This document shows positions 1 to 7,166 of a DNA stretch of 64,000 nt, in pieces. The stretch covers positions 1 through 64,000 of the forward strand of contig NZ_JNIX01000001.1 of assembly GCF_000701445.1 (NCBI RefSeq), given 5' to 3'. The stretch comes from Brevundimonas bacteroides DSM 4726 (lineage in GTDB: Bacteria > Pseudomonadota > Alphaproteobacteria > Caulobacterales > Caulobacteraceae). The position numbers and the translations under genes were made by a program. The notes beneath the pieces are model-generated. The model made no database searches. It worked only from the letters and a program-made list of their open reading frames with translations, and was not told where the DNA came from. Position 1 is the stretch's first letter; the number at the start of each line of letters is the position of its first letter.

Positions 1-209
1 CGCGCGTCCGGGTCCTGGGCCCAGGACGCCTTCCCCTCGCGACGGGACGGGGCCGATTTTAAGGGGACTGGATATGAGGGCGCGTTCGCGGGCTCTCAAT
101 CGCGACAGGCGCTGGATTCGTTGAGGAAATCCGCGCGTCGTTGGATGATTGAGAAAATCAGCGTCAATCTGGCTCCTCCCACAAGGGGAGAACGGAGAGA
201 GCGGCCGTG

Positions 210-227
210 TGTCAATCCAGATTGACA
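210..227. promoter_or_regulatory. CrtJ/PpsR-type operator upstream of bchG
   Basis: The sequence TGTCAATCCAGATTGACA matches TGT-N12-ACA, the recognition pattern of the photosynthesis repressor CrtJ/PpsR, with arms that extend the symmetry (TGTCAAT and ATTGACA). Its right half is also a perfect -35 hexamer (TTGACA, 222-227), so a bound repressor would block a promoter reading towards bchG, whose start codon is 29 bp downstream. Four more sites of this design lie in the window, all beside photosynthesis genes. Binding itself is inferred. Confidence 0.8.
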
Positions 228-256
228 CTTCGCCCTGTCCAGACCTACCGTCCGAC

Positions 257-1168
257 ATGGACAGGACGCTGCCCGCGCCGTCGCCTGCCGCACCCTCGCC
301 GGGCGCCGTGCTGGAGCTGTTCAAGCCCATCACCTGGTTCCCGCCCATGTGGGCCTTCGTCTGCGGGGTGATCTCGTCGGGCGCGTCGTTCGAAGGGCGC
401 TGGCTGTTCCTGATCGCGGGCGTGGCCCTGACCGGGCCTCTGGTCTGCGCCACCAGCCAGGCCGTCAACGACTGGTTCGACCGGCACGTCGACGCCATCA
501 ACGAGCCGCACCGCCCGATCCCCTCGGGCCGCATTCCCGGTCGCTGGGGGCTTTGGATCGCCATCGTCTGGACCGGCCTGTCGCTGGTCGTGGCCGCCCT
601 GACCGGGCCGTGGGTGCTGGCGGCGACGACGCTGGGACTGGTGCTGGCCTGGGCCTATTCGGCGCCGCCGTTCCGGCTGAAGGCGTCGGGCGTGGCGGGA
701 CCGCTGGCCTGCGCCTTTTCCTATGAGGGGCTGACCTGGTTCACGGGGGCGGCGGTTATGGCCGGGGCCCTGCCGAGCATGCCAGTGCTGCTGCTCGCCG
801 GGCTCTACAGCCTGGGCGCCTACGGCATCATGGTGCTGAACGACTTCAAGGCGGTCGAGGGCGACCGGGCGCTGGGTCTGCGGTCGCTGCCGGCCGTGCT
901 GGGCGAGGACAAGGCCGCCCGCATCGCCTGCGTGGCGATGGCGGCGCCGCAGGTCGTGGTCGTAGCCTTGTTGTTCGCCGCCTGGGATCGGCCGTGGCAC
1001 GGGCTGGCGGTGACGGCGCTCGTGGCCGCGCAGATCGCCTGCATGGTCCGCCTGCTCGGTCGACCTAAGGATCTGACGCCCTGGTACAACGCCACGGGCA
1101 CCACGCTTTACGTCATCGGCATGATGGTTTCGGCCTTCGCGGTCGCGGGCCTGTCGGGAGCAAACTGA
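257..1168 (+). CDS. bchG: Bacteriochlorophyll a synthase
   Basis: UbiA-type membrane prenyltransferase, 303 aa, that esterifies bacteriochlorophyllide a with geranylgeranyl or phytyl diphosphate, the last assembly step of bacteriochlorophyll a. The N-terminal stretch LFKPITWFPPMWAFVCG is characteristic of BchG/ChlG, and the Asp-rich polyprenyl-diphosphate motif is visible as NDWFDRHVDA, with a second motif near VLNDFKAVEGD. Several hydrophobic helices follow. The ATG at 257 was chosen because an in-frame start at 149 would place the operator at 210-227 inside the coding region and add residues unlike the family. No clear Shine-Dalgarno is seen. The stop overlaps the next start as TGATG, indicating translational coupling. 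Confidence 0.95.
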   Translation: MDRTLPAPSPAAPSPGAVLELFKPITWFPPMWAFVCGVISSGASFEGRWLFLIAGVALTGPLVCATSQAVNDWFDRHVDAINEPHRPIPSGRIPGRWGLWIAIVWTGLSLVVAALTGPWVLAATTLGLVLAWAYSAPPFRLKASGVAGPLACAFSYEGLTWFTGAAVMAGALPSMPVLLLAGLYSLGAYGIMVLNDFKAVEGDRALGLRSLPAVLGEDKAARIACVAMAAPQVVVVALLFAAWDRPWHGLAVTALVAAQIACMVRLLGRPKDLTPWYNATGTTLYVIGMMVSAFAVAGLSGAN

Positions 1169-2496
1169 TGCAGGGCCAGCAAACAGGGCTGTCGTGGCTG
1201 GGCATCGTCCGGCTGGGTCTGGTGCAGAGCGCGCTCGGCTCGATCGTGGTGCTGACCACCTCGACGCTGAACCGGGTCATGGCGGTGGAGCTGGCCCTGC
1301 CGGTGGCGCTGCCCGCCGCGCTCGTGGCCTGGCACTATGTGGTGCAGCTGTCGCGGCCGCGCTGGGGCCACGGCTCGGACCAGGGACGGCGGCGCACGCC
1401 GTGGATCGTCGGCGGGATGGGAGTGCTGGCGCTGGGGGCGTTGCTGGCCACCAACGCCACGGCCCTGATGGCCACATCGACCTGGGCGGGCATCGCGCTG
1501 GCCGTGATCGCCTTTTCCATGATCGGCGCGGGCGTCGGTGCGGCGGGGACGTCGCTGCTGGCGCTTCTGGCCACGCGGGTCGCGCCACAGAGGCGACCGG
1601 CGGCCGCGGCCATCACCTGGATCATGATGATCGTCGGCATCGTGCTGACCGCCGGGATCGGCGGGGGCTTACTTGATCCGTTCTCGATGGCGCGGCTGGC
1701 GGTGGTGGCGTCGGGCGTGGCCCTGATCGCCTTTGTCGTGACGCTGCTGGCGACGTGGCGGATGGAGGGGCCGGCGGTCGCGCAGGTCGCGGCGTCGGAG
1801 GCGCCGACGCCCTTCGCCGAAGCCTTGAAGCAGACGCTCGCCGATCCGAAGGCGCGGGTTTTCGCGGTGTTCGTTCTCGTGTCGATGGTGGCCTACAGCG
1901 CCCAGGAGCTGATCCTGGAGCCGTTCGCGGGGCTGGTCTTCGCCATGACGCCCGGACAGTCGACCCAGATGTCGGGCGTGCAGAACGGCGGGGTGCTGCT
2001 TGGCATGGTGCTGGTCGGCGCGCTTGGCGGATTCGTCGGCGGTCGCGGCAAGGGCTGGATGCGCGGCTGGACCATCGCGGGGTGCGTCGGGTCTGCGGCG
2101 ATGCTGGGGCTGCTGACGGCGGCCGCGGCGATCGGACCGAGCTGGCCGATCCTGCCGACGGTGTTCGGCCTCGGCTTCTTCAACGGCATGTTCGCGGTCG
2201 CGGCCATCGGCTCCATGATGGGGCTGGCGGGCGAAGGAGAGGGACCGCGCGAAGGCATCCGCATGGGTGTCTGGGGCGCGGCCCAGGCCCTGGGCTTCGC
2301 GGCTGGCGGCTTCCTCGGCGCGGTCGGCGTCGATATCGGGAAAGGGCTGATGGGGGCTGATGCGCCCGCCTTCGGCCTGGTCTTCACGCTGGAGGCGGGG
2401 CTGTTCCTGGCCTCGGCGATCATCGCCTCACGGATCGGCGCACCGGCATCCTCCGTCGCCTCACCCGTCACGGGAGCCCGTCATGTCCAGGCCTGA
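1168..2496 (+). CDS. PucC/LhaA/Bch2-family MFS transporter
   Basis: A 442-aa protein with about 12 hydrophobic segments of the BCH1/PucC branch of the major facilitator superfamily. Family members assist assembly of light-harvesting complexes or handle bacteriochlorophyll in the inner membrane. The loop after the second helix (PRWGHGSDQGRRRTPWIVGG) is typical of PucC-like proteins. Its place between bchG and bchP matches the Rhodobacter gene known as bch2/ORF428 rather than pucC proper. It starts inside the bchG stop (TGATG), and the next gene overlaps its 3' end by 14 bp. Substrate and exact partner cannot be read from sequence. Confidence 0.88.
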   Translation: MQGQQTGLSWLGIVRLGLVQSALGSIVVLTTSTLNRVMAVELALPVALPAALVAWHYVVQLSRPRWGHGSDQGRRRTPWIVGGMGVLALGALLATNATALMATSTWAGIALAVIAFSMIGAGVGAAGTSLLALLATRVAPQRRPAAAAITWIMMIVGIVLTAGIGGGLLDPFSMARLAVVASGVALIAFVVTLLATWRMEGPAVAQVAASEAPTPFAEALKQTLADPKARVFAVFVLVSMVAYSAQELILEPFAGLVFAMTPGQSTQMSGVQNGGVLLGMVLVGALGGFVGGRGKGWMRGWTIAGCVGSAAMLGLLTAAAAIGPSWPILPTVFGLGFFNGMFAVAAIGSMMGLAGEGEGPREGIRMGVWGAAQALGFAAGGFLGAVGVDIGKGLMGADAPAFGLVFTLEAGLFLASAIIASRIGAPASSVASPVTGARHVQA

Positions 2497-3700
2497 ACTC
2501 GGCGTCGTCGCCGAGACCTTCGATTGCGTCGTGGTGGGCGGAGGGCCGTCGGGCTCGACCGCCGCGCGGCATCTGGCCGAGCAGGGGCGCACCGTCCTGC
2601 TGCTGGACCGGCAGGGGCGCATCAAGCCGTGCGGCGGGGCCATTCCGCCCCGGTTGATCCGCGACTTCGACATTCCCGACAGCCTGATCTGCGCCCGCGC
2701 CTCGGAGGCCCGGATGATCGCGCCGTCGGACAAGCGCGTGCGCATGCCGATCGAGGGCGGCTATGTCGGCATGGTCAACCGAGAGACCTTCGACGAATGG
2801 CTGCGCGTCCGCGCCGAGCGGGCCGGCGCCCAGCGGCGGACGGGCATCTACACCGGCATCGAGCGCGAAGCGGATGGCTCGGCCGTAGTGCTGTATCGCG
2901 CGGTCGGTGCCGACAAGGACTCAGCCCCAATGGCCGTGCGGGCGCGGATGGTGATCGGGGCCGACGGAGCCAAATCCTCTGTGGCGGCGCAGGAGGTCAA
3001 GGGCGCGGACAGGCAGCGCTACGTCTTCGCCTATCACGAGATCATCAAGGCGCCGGCGCGCGGCGTCGCCGACTTTGAGGCCCAGCGGTGCGATGTCTGG
3101 TATCAGGGTCAGCTGTCGCCGGACTTTTATGCCTGGATCTTCCCGCACGGCGACACCGCCTCGATCGGCGTGGGGTCCATGCAGAAGGGCTTCTCGCTGC
3201 GGACTGCGACGACGGCGCTGCGCAAGCTGACCGGGCTCGACGCCTGCGAGACCGTGCGGACCGAAGGCGCCCCGATCCCGCTGAAGCCGCTGAAGCGATG
3301 GGACAATGGCCGCGACGTCATCGTGGCGGGCGACGCGGCGGGCGTGGTCGCGCCGGCGTCGGGCGAGGGCATCTACTATGCGATGGAGTGCGGGCGGCTG
3401 GCGGCCGAGGCGGTCGAGGCCGCGCTTCTGCACAAGGACCCGCGCCATCTGAAATCAGCGCGGAGCCGCTTCATGAAGGCCCACGGCAAGGTCTTCATGG
3501 TGCTGGGGGTCATGCAGCACTTCTGGTACCGCTCGGACAAGCGGCGCGAGCGGTTCGTCACCATGTGCGCCGATCCGGACGTCCAGGCCCTGACCTGGCA
3601 GGCCTATATGAATAAGGAGCTGGTCCGGGCGAAGCCGGCGGCGCACGCGCGGATTTTCCTCAAGGACATGGGCCACCTGCTGGGCCTGCGCCCGGCCTGA
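2483..3700 (+). CDS. bchP: Geranylgeranyl reductase
   Basis: FAD-dependent reductase, 405 aa, that reduces the geranylgeranyl tail of bacteriochlorophyll to phytyl. The N-terminal dinucleotide-binding motif VVGGGPSGSTAARHLAEQG is followed by the family signature around KPCGGAIPPRLI, and the second flavin motif DVIVAGDAAGVVAPASGEG lies near the middle of the protein. The chosen ATG overlaps the transporter gene by 14 bp and begins MSRPELG; earlier in-frame starts would only translate the transporter 3' end. The bchG-transporter-bchP order is that of known purple-bacterial photosynthesis clusters. Confidence 0.95.
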   Translation: MSRPELGVVAETFDCVVVGGGPSGSTAARHLAEQGRTVLLLDRQGRIKPCGGAIPPRLIRDFDIPDSLICARASEARMIAPSDKRVRMPIEGGYVGMVNRETFDEWLRVRAERAGAQRRTGIYTGIEREADGSAVVLYRAVGADKDSAPMAVRARMVIGADGAKSSVAAQEVKGADRQRYVFAYHEIIKAPARGVADFEAQRCDVWYQGQLSPDFYAWIFPHGDTASIGVGSMQKGFSLRTATTALRKLTGLDACETVRTEGAPIPLKPLKRWDNGRDVIVAGDAAGVVAPASGEGIYYAMECGRLAAEAVEAALLHKDPRHLKSARSRFMKAHGKVFMVLGVMQHFWYRSDKRRERFVTMCADPDVQALTWQAYMNKELVRAKPAAHARIFLKDMGHLLGLRPA

Positions 3701-3704
3701 ACCT

Positions 3705-3962
3705 ATGCAGGCCTTGTTCGCCAGCGGTCATGCCGTCGACGTCGTGCTGGTCGTCATCGCGCTGGAAGCCGCGTGGCTGGTTGGGATGCGGCGGATGCGC
3801 CTGTGGTCCGCTGTGCTGGTGCTGGGTCCGGGCGTCTTCATTCTGCTCGGCGTGCGCGCGGCGCTGGTCGGGGCCGACTGGTGGTGGGTCAGTCTGGCGC
3901 TCCTGGCGTCGTTTCCGCTGCACCTGCTGGACCTGAGGCGGCGGTTGACGTCCAAGGCATAG
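3705..3962 (+). CDS. Small membrane protein of the photosynthesis cluster
   Basis: An 85-aa protein with three predicted membrane segments (about residues 10-28, 32-55 and 58-77) and a basic C-terminus (LRRRLTSKA). It begins 5 bp after the bchP stop, so it is almost certainly the last gene of the bchG-transporter-bchP operon. I do not recognise a named family. Its position and topology suggest a role in the photosynthetic membrane, but that is inference. Confidence 0.65.
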   Translation: MQALFASGHAVDVVLVVIALEAAWLVGMRRMRLWSAVLVLGPGVFILLGVRAALVGADWWWVSLALLASFPLHLLDLRRRLTSKA

Positions 3963-3965
3963 AAA

Positions 3966-3993
3966 AAGGCCCCGGCGTTTCCGCCGGGGCCTT
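3966..3993 (-). terminator. Intrinsic terminator of the cytochrome c gene
   Basis: A perfect 12-bp stem (AAGGCCCCGGCG paired with its complement) with a 4-nt loop. On the reverse strand it is followed by a T run (TTTTTCT), so it ends the reverse-strand cytochrome gene at 4016. It may also stop the convergent bchP operon, but no T run follows it on the forward strand. Confidence 0.8.
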
Positions 3994-4015
3994 GATCGTT
4001 CAGCGATCCGTCAGA

Positions 4016-4543
4016 TCAGGACTGGGTCGCCAGGTAGGCGATCACGTCCGCGCGCTGCTGCGGGTCACGCAGGCCGACGAAGGCCATCTTGGTGCCCGGC
4101 ATGAAGCCGCGCGGGTTTTCCAGGTAGGTGAACAGGGTCTGGGCGTCCCAGACCGCGCCGCTGTTCTGGTTGGCGGTGGAGTAGCTGTAGCCGGGAACGG
4201 TGCCGGCCGTGCGGCCGACGACGCCGTGCAGCGACGGGCCGACGCGGTTCACGCCGGGCTCGACCACGTGGCAGGTGCGGCACTGGCCGAAGATGCGCTG
4301 GCCGTTGGCCGGGTCGCCCGTCAGGCCGGCAACCTGAAGCGTCGCGCCCGCGGCGGCGGGAGCAGCCGGGGCGGCGGCGGGCTCGGCGGCCGGAGCCTCA
4401 GCCGCGGGGGCTTCGGCGGCCGGGGCCTCGGCGGCAGGGGCCTCAGCGGCCGGAGCTTCGGCCTCTTCACCACCGCCCGAGCAGGCGGCCAGACCGAGAA
4501 GGGCGCTCGCCGCAACGACACCCGCGATACCAAACTTACGCAT
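4016..4543 (-). CDS. Lipid- or membrane-tethered class I cytochrome c
   Basis: A 175-aa protein beginning MRKFGIAG with a secretion signal that ends in a lipobox-like LAAC, so it is probably a lipoprotein anchored on the periplasmic side. Next comes a flexible linker of repeated APAAE units (about residues 30-60), then a single-haem domain with the CRTCH haem-binding motif and a C-terminal PGTKM segment offering the Met ligand. Overall shape resembles CycM/cytochrome c552-type electron carriers. A GGGAGG ribosome site precedes the start. It lies antisense inside the photosynthesis cluster; since pufC is missing it is a candidate electron donor to the reaction centre, though a respiratory role is equally possible. 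Confidence 0.85.
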   Translation of the reverse strand: MRKFGIAGVVAASALLGLAACSGGGEEAEAPAAEAPAAEAPAAEAPAAEAPAAEPAAAPAAPAAAGATLQVAGLTGDPANGQRIFGQCRTCHVVEPGVNRVGPSLHGVVGRTAGTVPGYSYSTANQNSGAVWDAQTLFTYLENPRGFMPGTKMAFVGLRDPQQRADVIAYLATQS

Positions 4544-4651
4544 ACCCGCAGCCTCCCTAGGAATACAGAGTTGGGCGGACCATAGACCCGGCGCTTGGCC
4601 TGTCAACTGCGGCGCTGGCGGCAAGTTCCCGTGGTGGCGCGACAAATTGGG

Positions 4652-5938
4652 TCAGCCGTGCTCGCCCGTCAGCTTCCTGCGGAAGGACCTCAGCCGGTAC
4701 CAGACAGCGGCCACGACGACCGGAGCCGCAAGGCCGGTGGCCAGGGTCGCATTGAACCCCTCGATCGAGGATTCCATCGCCTTGAGCGGGAAGCCGAGCA
4801 AGGCCACGGCGTAGTAGGAGATGGCGACGGTCGAGAGGCCTTCGACGGTCTGCTGCAGCTTGAGCGCCGCGCCCGCCCGACGATCCATGGAGGCGAGAAG
4901 CGCCGCGCTGGTCGCCTCGGCGGCGACCTCGACGCGGGTGTTCAGCATCTGGGCCATGCGGGCGATTCGGCCGATGGCGGCGCGTTGGCGTTCGGCGACG
5001 GCGTCGCATGTGCGCATGGCGGGATCGAGGCGGCGCTGCATGAACTCGCCGAGCGTCAGCAGGCCGTTGATGTGGGCCTCGCGCAGCATGTCGATGCGCT
5101 CGCGCACGATGCGGTGGTAGGCGGCGGCCGCATCGAAACGGAAGCCGGTACGGCCGATCAAAGCCTCCGTCTCGCCGGCGAGGACGGAAAGTTCGTCCAG
5201 CAGGCGGCGATCGGCCTCGGGATCGCCGTCCTCGGTCAGTTTTTCGGCCAGCTCGCCCGCGCGCGCTTCGATCGCGGCGAGTTCACGGCCCGTCTGGCCG
5301 GCGACGGGGAAGGCGAGCAGCGCCATCAGGCGGTAAGTCTCGACCTCCAGCAGGCTCTGGACCAGGCGTCCGGTCTGGGAGGCGTCGCCCGCGTGGGCCA
5401 GCATCAGCAGACGGGTCATGCCTCGGCCGTCCGGGCGAAAGTCGGTGAAGACGATGGCGGCGTCGTCGGAGAGGCGCGAGCCGACGACCTCGATCCCGAA
5501 CATGGCCGCCGCCGCAGCCGGATCGACGGCGGGCCAGACCTCCAGCCGGGTGGCGACCAGCACCTCGCCCGGGAAGCTGGCCAGCCAGTCTTCGGGCACC
5601 AGGTCGAAGGCGGTCTCGTCGAAGGCGGTGTTGCCGGTGGGCGTGCGAAAGCCGGTCCAGGTCGAGAGTTCGGTGTGCCGTTCCCAGCGCAGACGCCATG
5701 TGCCGCCGTCCAGCACGGCCCAGCGGGCGGTGGGGCCGGGCTCGGGCTGACCCAGGCGACGGCACAGGGCGGCCATGTGATCGCGGTCGGCGGCCTCTCC
5801 GTCCTGGCCCGACAGGGTTGCGATGCGGGTGACCAGCGCCGGGCCGGTCAGGGGTGTGAAGGGCCGGGCGTGGGCCTCGGCCAGCAGGGCGTCCCTCTGC
5901 GGATGATAGCGCCAGCCTGTCGCCGTCGATGTGGCCAT
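4652..5938 (-). CDS. DUF3422 family membrane-anchored protein
   Basis: A 428-aa protein matching the alphaproteobacterial DUF3422 family as I recall it: a large soluble N-terminal part starting MATSTATGWRYHPQRDALL and containing the ELSTWTGFR stretch, then a helical region, then two hydrophobic segments near the C-terminus (around LSTVAISYYAVALLGFPL and LATGLAAPVVVAAVWY) and a basic tail. The function is unknown; the layout vaguely recalls CorA-like membrane anchoring. It is divergent from bchI, and the 146-bp gap between them carries a CrtJ/PpsR-type operator, so it may share light or oxygen control. Confidence 0.75.
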   Translation of the reverse strand: MATSTATGWRYHPQRDALLAEAHARPFTPLTGPALVTRIATLSGQDGEAADRDHMAALCRRLGQPEPGPTARWAVLDGGTWRLRWERHTELSTWTGFRTPTGNTAFDETAFDLVPEDWLASFPGEVLVATRLEVWPAVDPAAAAAMFGIEVVGSRLSDDAAIVFTDFRPDGRGMTRLLMLAHAGDASQTGRLVQSLLEVETYRLMALLAFPVAGQTGRELAAIEARAGELAEKLTEDGDPEADRRLLDELSVLAGETEALIGRTGFRFDAAAAYHRIVRERIDMLREAHINGLLTLGEFMQRRLDPAMRTCDAVAERQRAAIGRIARMAQMLNTRVEVAAEATSAALLASMDRRAGAALKLQQTVEGLSTVAISYYAVALLGFPLKAMESSIEGFNATLATGLAAPVVVAAVWYRLRSFRRKLTGEHG

Positions 5939-6063
5939 CGGCCCCTCCGCAGGGCGAAGCGCCCGGCCGCCACGATAGGCAGAACCGGGCGGCAAACTCA
6001 AACGACGCGGGTTTGCGATGTCTGCGGCGCGTTGACCCGGCGGCGCAATGGTGTGACCGTGAG

Positions 6064-6081
6064 TGTCAAACTGATTGGACA
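6064..6081. promoter_or_regulatory. CrtJ/PpsR-type operator upstream of bchI
   Basis: TGTCAAACTGATTGGACA fits TGT-N12-ACA. It ends only 3 bp before the bchI start codon and lies in the divergent gap between the DUF3422 gene and bchI. No convincing Shine-Dalgarno or -35/-10 pair is visible around it, so the repressor may act on a promoter at or very near the start codon. Confidence 0.78.
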
Positions 6082-6084
6082 CTC

Positions 6085-7095
6085 ATGCGCCTCGTCTTTC
6101 CCTTCTCGGCCATCGTCGGCCAGGCGGACATGAAGCTGGCGCTGCTGCTGGCGGCGGTGGACCGGACGCTGGGCGGGGTCATGGTCTTCGGCGACCGGGG
6201 CTCGGGCAAGACGACGGCGGTGCGGGGGCTGGCGGCCCTGTTGCCTGCCTTACCGGTGATATCGGGATGCAGGTTCAACTGCGAGCCCGATGCGCCGTCC
6301 TCGGCCTGCGCCGGGGTGTGCCGCCACGAGGGGCCAGGCCAGACGCCAGCGCCGGTCGTCGACCTGCCGCTGGGCGCGACCGAGGACCGGGTCGTGGGCG
6401 CGCTGGATCTGGAGAAGGCGCTGACCCTGGGGGAGAAGGCGTTCGAGCCGGGGCTGCTGGCACGGGCCAATCGCGGGTTTCTCTATATCGACGAGGTGAA
6501 CCTGTTGGAGGATCATCTGGTCGATCTGCTGCTGGACGTGGCGCAGTCGGGCGAGAACGTGGTGGAGCGCGAGGGTTTGTCGGTGCGGCACCCGGCGCGG
6601 TTCGTGCTGGTCGGCTCGGGCAATCCGGAGGAGGGCGAGCTGCGGCCCCAGCTGCTGGACCGGTTCGGCCTGTCGGTGGAGGTGCGGACGCCCGACACGC
6701 TGGCGGAACGGATAGAGGTGGTGAAACGGCGCGACGCCTTCGACCGCGACCCGGTCGGGTTCGTGAAAGCCTGGAAGGGCAAGGACGCGGCTGTCAGGAA
6801 GAAGGTGGCGGCGGCGCAAGGGGTGCTGGATGCGGTCACCGTGCCCGACTCGGTGCTGGAGGCCGGATCGCGGCTATGCATGGCGGTGGGGGCCGACGGG
6901 TTGAGGGGCGAGCTGACGTTGCTGCGGGCGTCACGGGCGCTGGCTGCGCTGGAAGGCCGGGAGACGGTGACCGAGGCGGACCTGCGGCGGATCGCGCCGA
7001 TGGCCTTGCGGCACCGGCTGCGGCGCGGGCCGCTGGATGATCAGGCGGGGACCGGCCGGATCGAGCGGGCGATCGACGACCTGCTGGCGGCATGA
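6085..7095 (+). CDS. bchI: Magnesium chelatase ATPase subunit I
   Basis: A 336-aa AAA+ ATPase that, with BchD and BchH, inserts Mg2+ into protoporphyrin IX at the branch point to bacteriochlorophyll. It starts MRLVFPFSAIVGQADMKLAL as BchI proteins do. The Walker A motif GDRGSGKTT is at about residues 36-44, Walker B FLYIDEVNLLEDH follows, and sensor segments around SGNPEEGELRPQLLDRFGL are intact. A longer frame upstream (from 5929) would read through the operator and is rejected. The stop overlaps an ATG as ATGA, the remains of the original bchD start. Confidence 0.96.
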   Translation: MRLVFPFSAIVGQADMKLALLLAAVDRTLGGVMVFGDRGSGKTTAVRGLAALLPALPVISGCRFNCEPDAPSSACAGVCRHEGPGQTPAPVVDLPLGATEDRVVGALDLEKALTLGEKAFEPGLLARANRGFLYIDEVNLLEDHLVDLLLDVAQSGENVVEREGLSVRHPARFVLVGSGNPEEGELRPQLLDRFGLSVEVRTPDTLAERIEVVKRRDAFDRDPVGFVKAWKGKDAAVRKKVAAAQGVLDAVTVPDSVLEAGSRLCMAVGADGLRGELTLLRASRALAALEGRETVTEADLRRIAPMALRHRLRRGPLDDQAGTGRIERAIDDLLAA

Positions 7096-7145
7096 CCGAC
7101 CCCGCCCTTTCTCCTTGGGGCGTGATCCGGGCGGAAAGCCGGTGA
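7092..7145 (+). other. Mini-ORF at the ancestral bchD start
   Basis: A 17-codon ORF, MTDPALSPWGVIRAESR, whose ATG overlaps the bchI stop (ATGA) and whose TGA overlaps the GTG used by bchD (GTGA). Its first nine residues look like the usual start of BchD, and the sequence after the inserted palindrome resumes with ADAMLAAALLAVDP. It is best read as the old bchD start cut off by the insertion, now possibly working as a coupling leader for bchD. Confidence 0.6.
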
Positions 7146-7166
7146 CCACTTTTTCTGATCACGCCC
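7118..7166. repeat. Palindromic element inserted at the start of bchD
   Basis: A 49-bp unit bounded by perfect 10-bp inverted repeats, GGGCGTGATC and GATCACGCCC. The interior (CGGGCGGAAAGCCGG, then GGTGACCACTTTTTCT) is typical of short palindromic intergenic repeats of alphaproteobacterial genomes. Here it lies across the N-terminal coding part of bchD. It introduces a stop in the old frame and supplies a GTG start in the new one. Confidence 0.7.

Noticed and set aside
1..209. A gene fragment at the left edge
   Set aside because: No frame shows recognisable coding content; the reverse ORF at 96-293 overlaps the bchG operator and start and has no family features.
4380..4460. Short tandem repeat as a repeat array
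   Set aside because: The repeats encode the APAAE linker of the cytochrome c and are part of its coding sequence.
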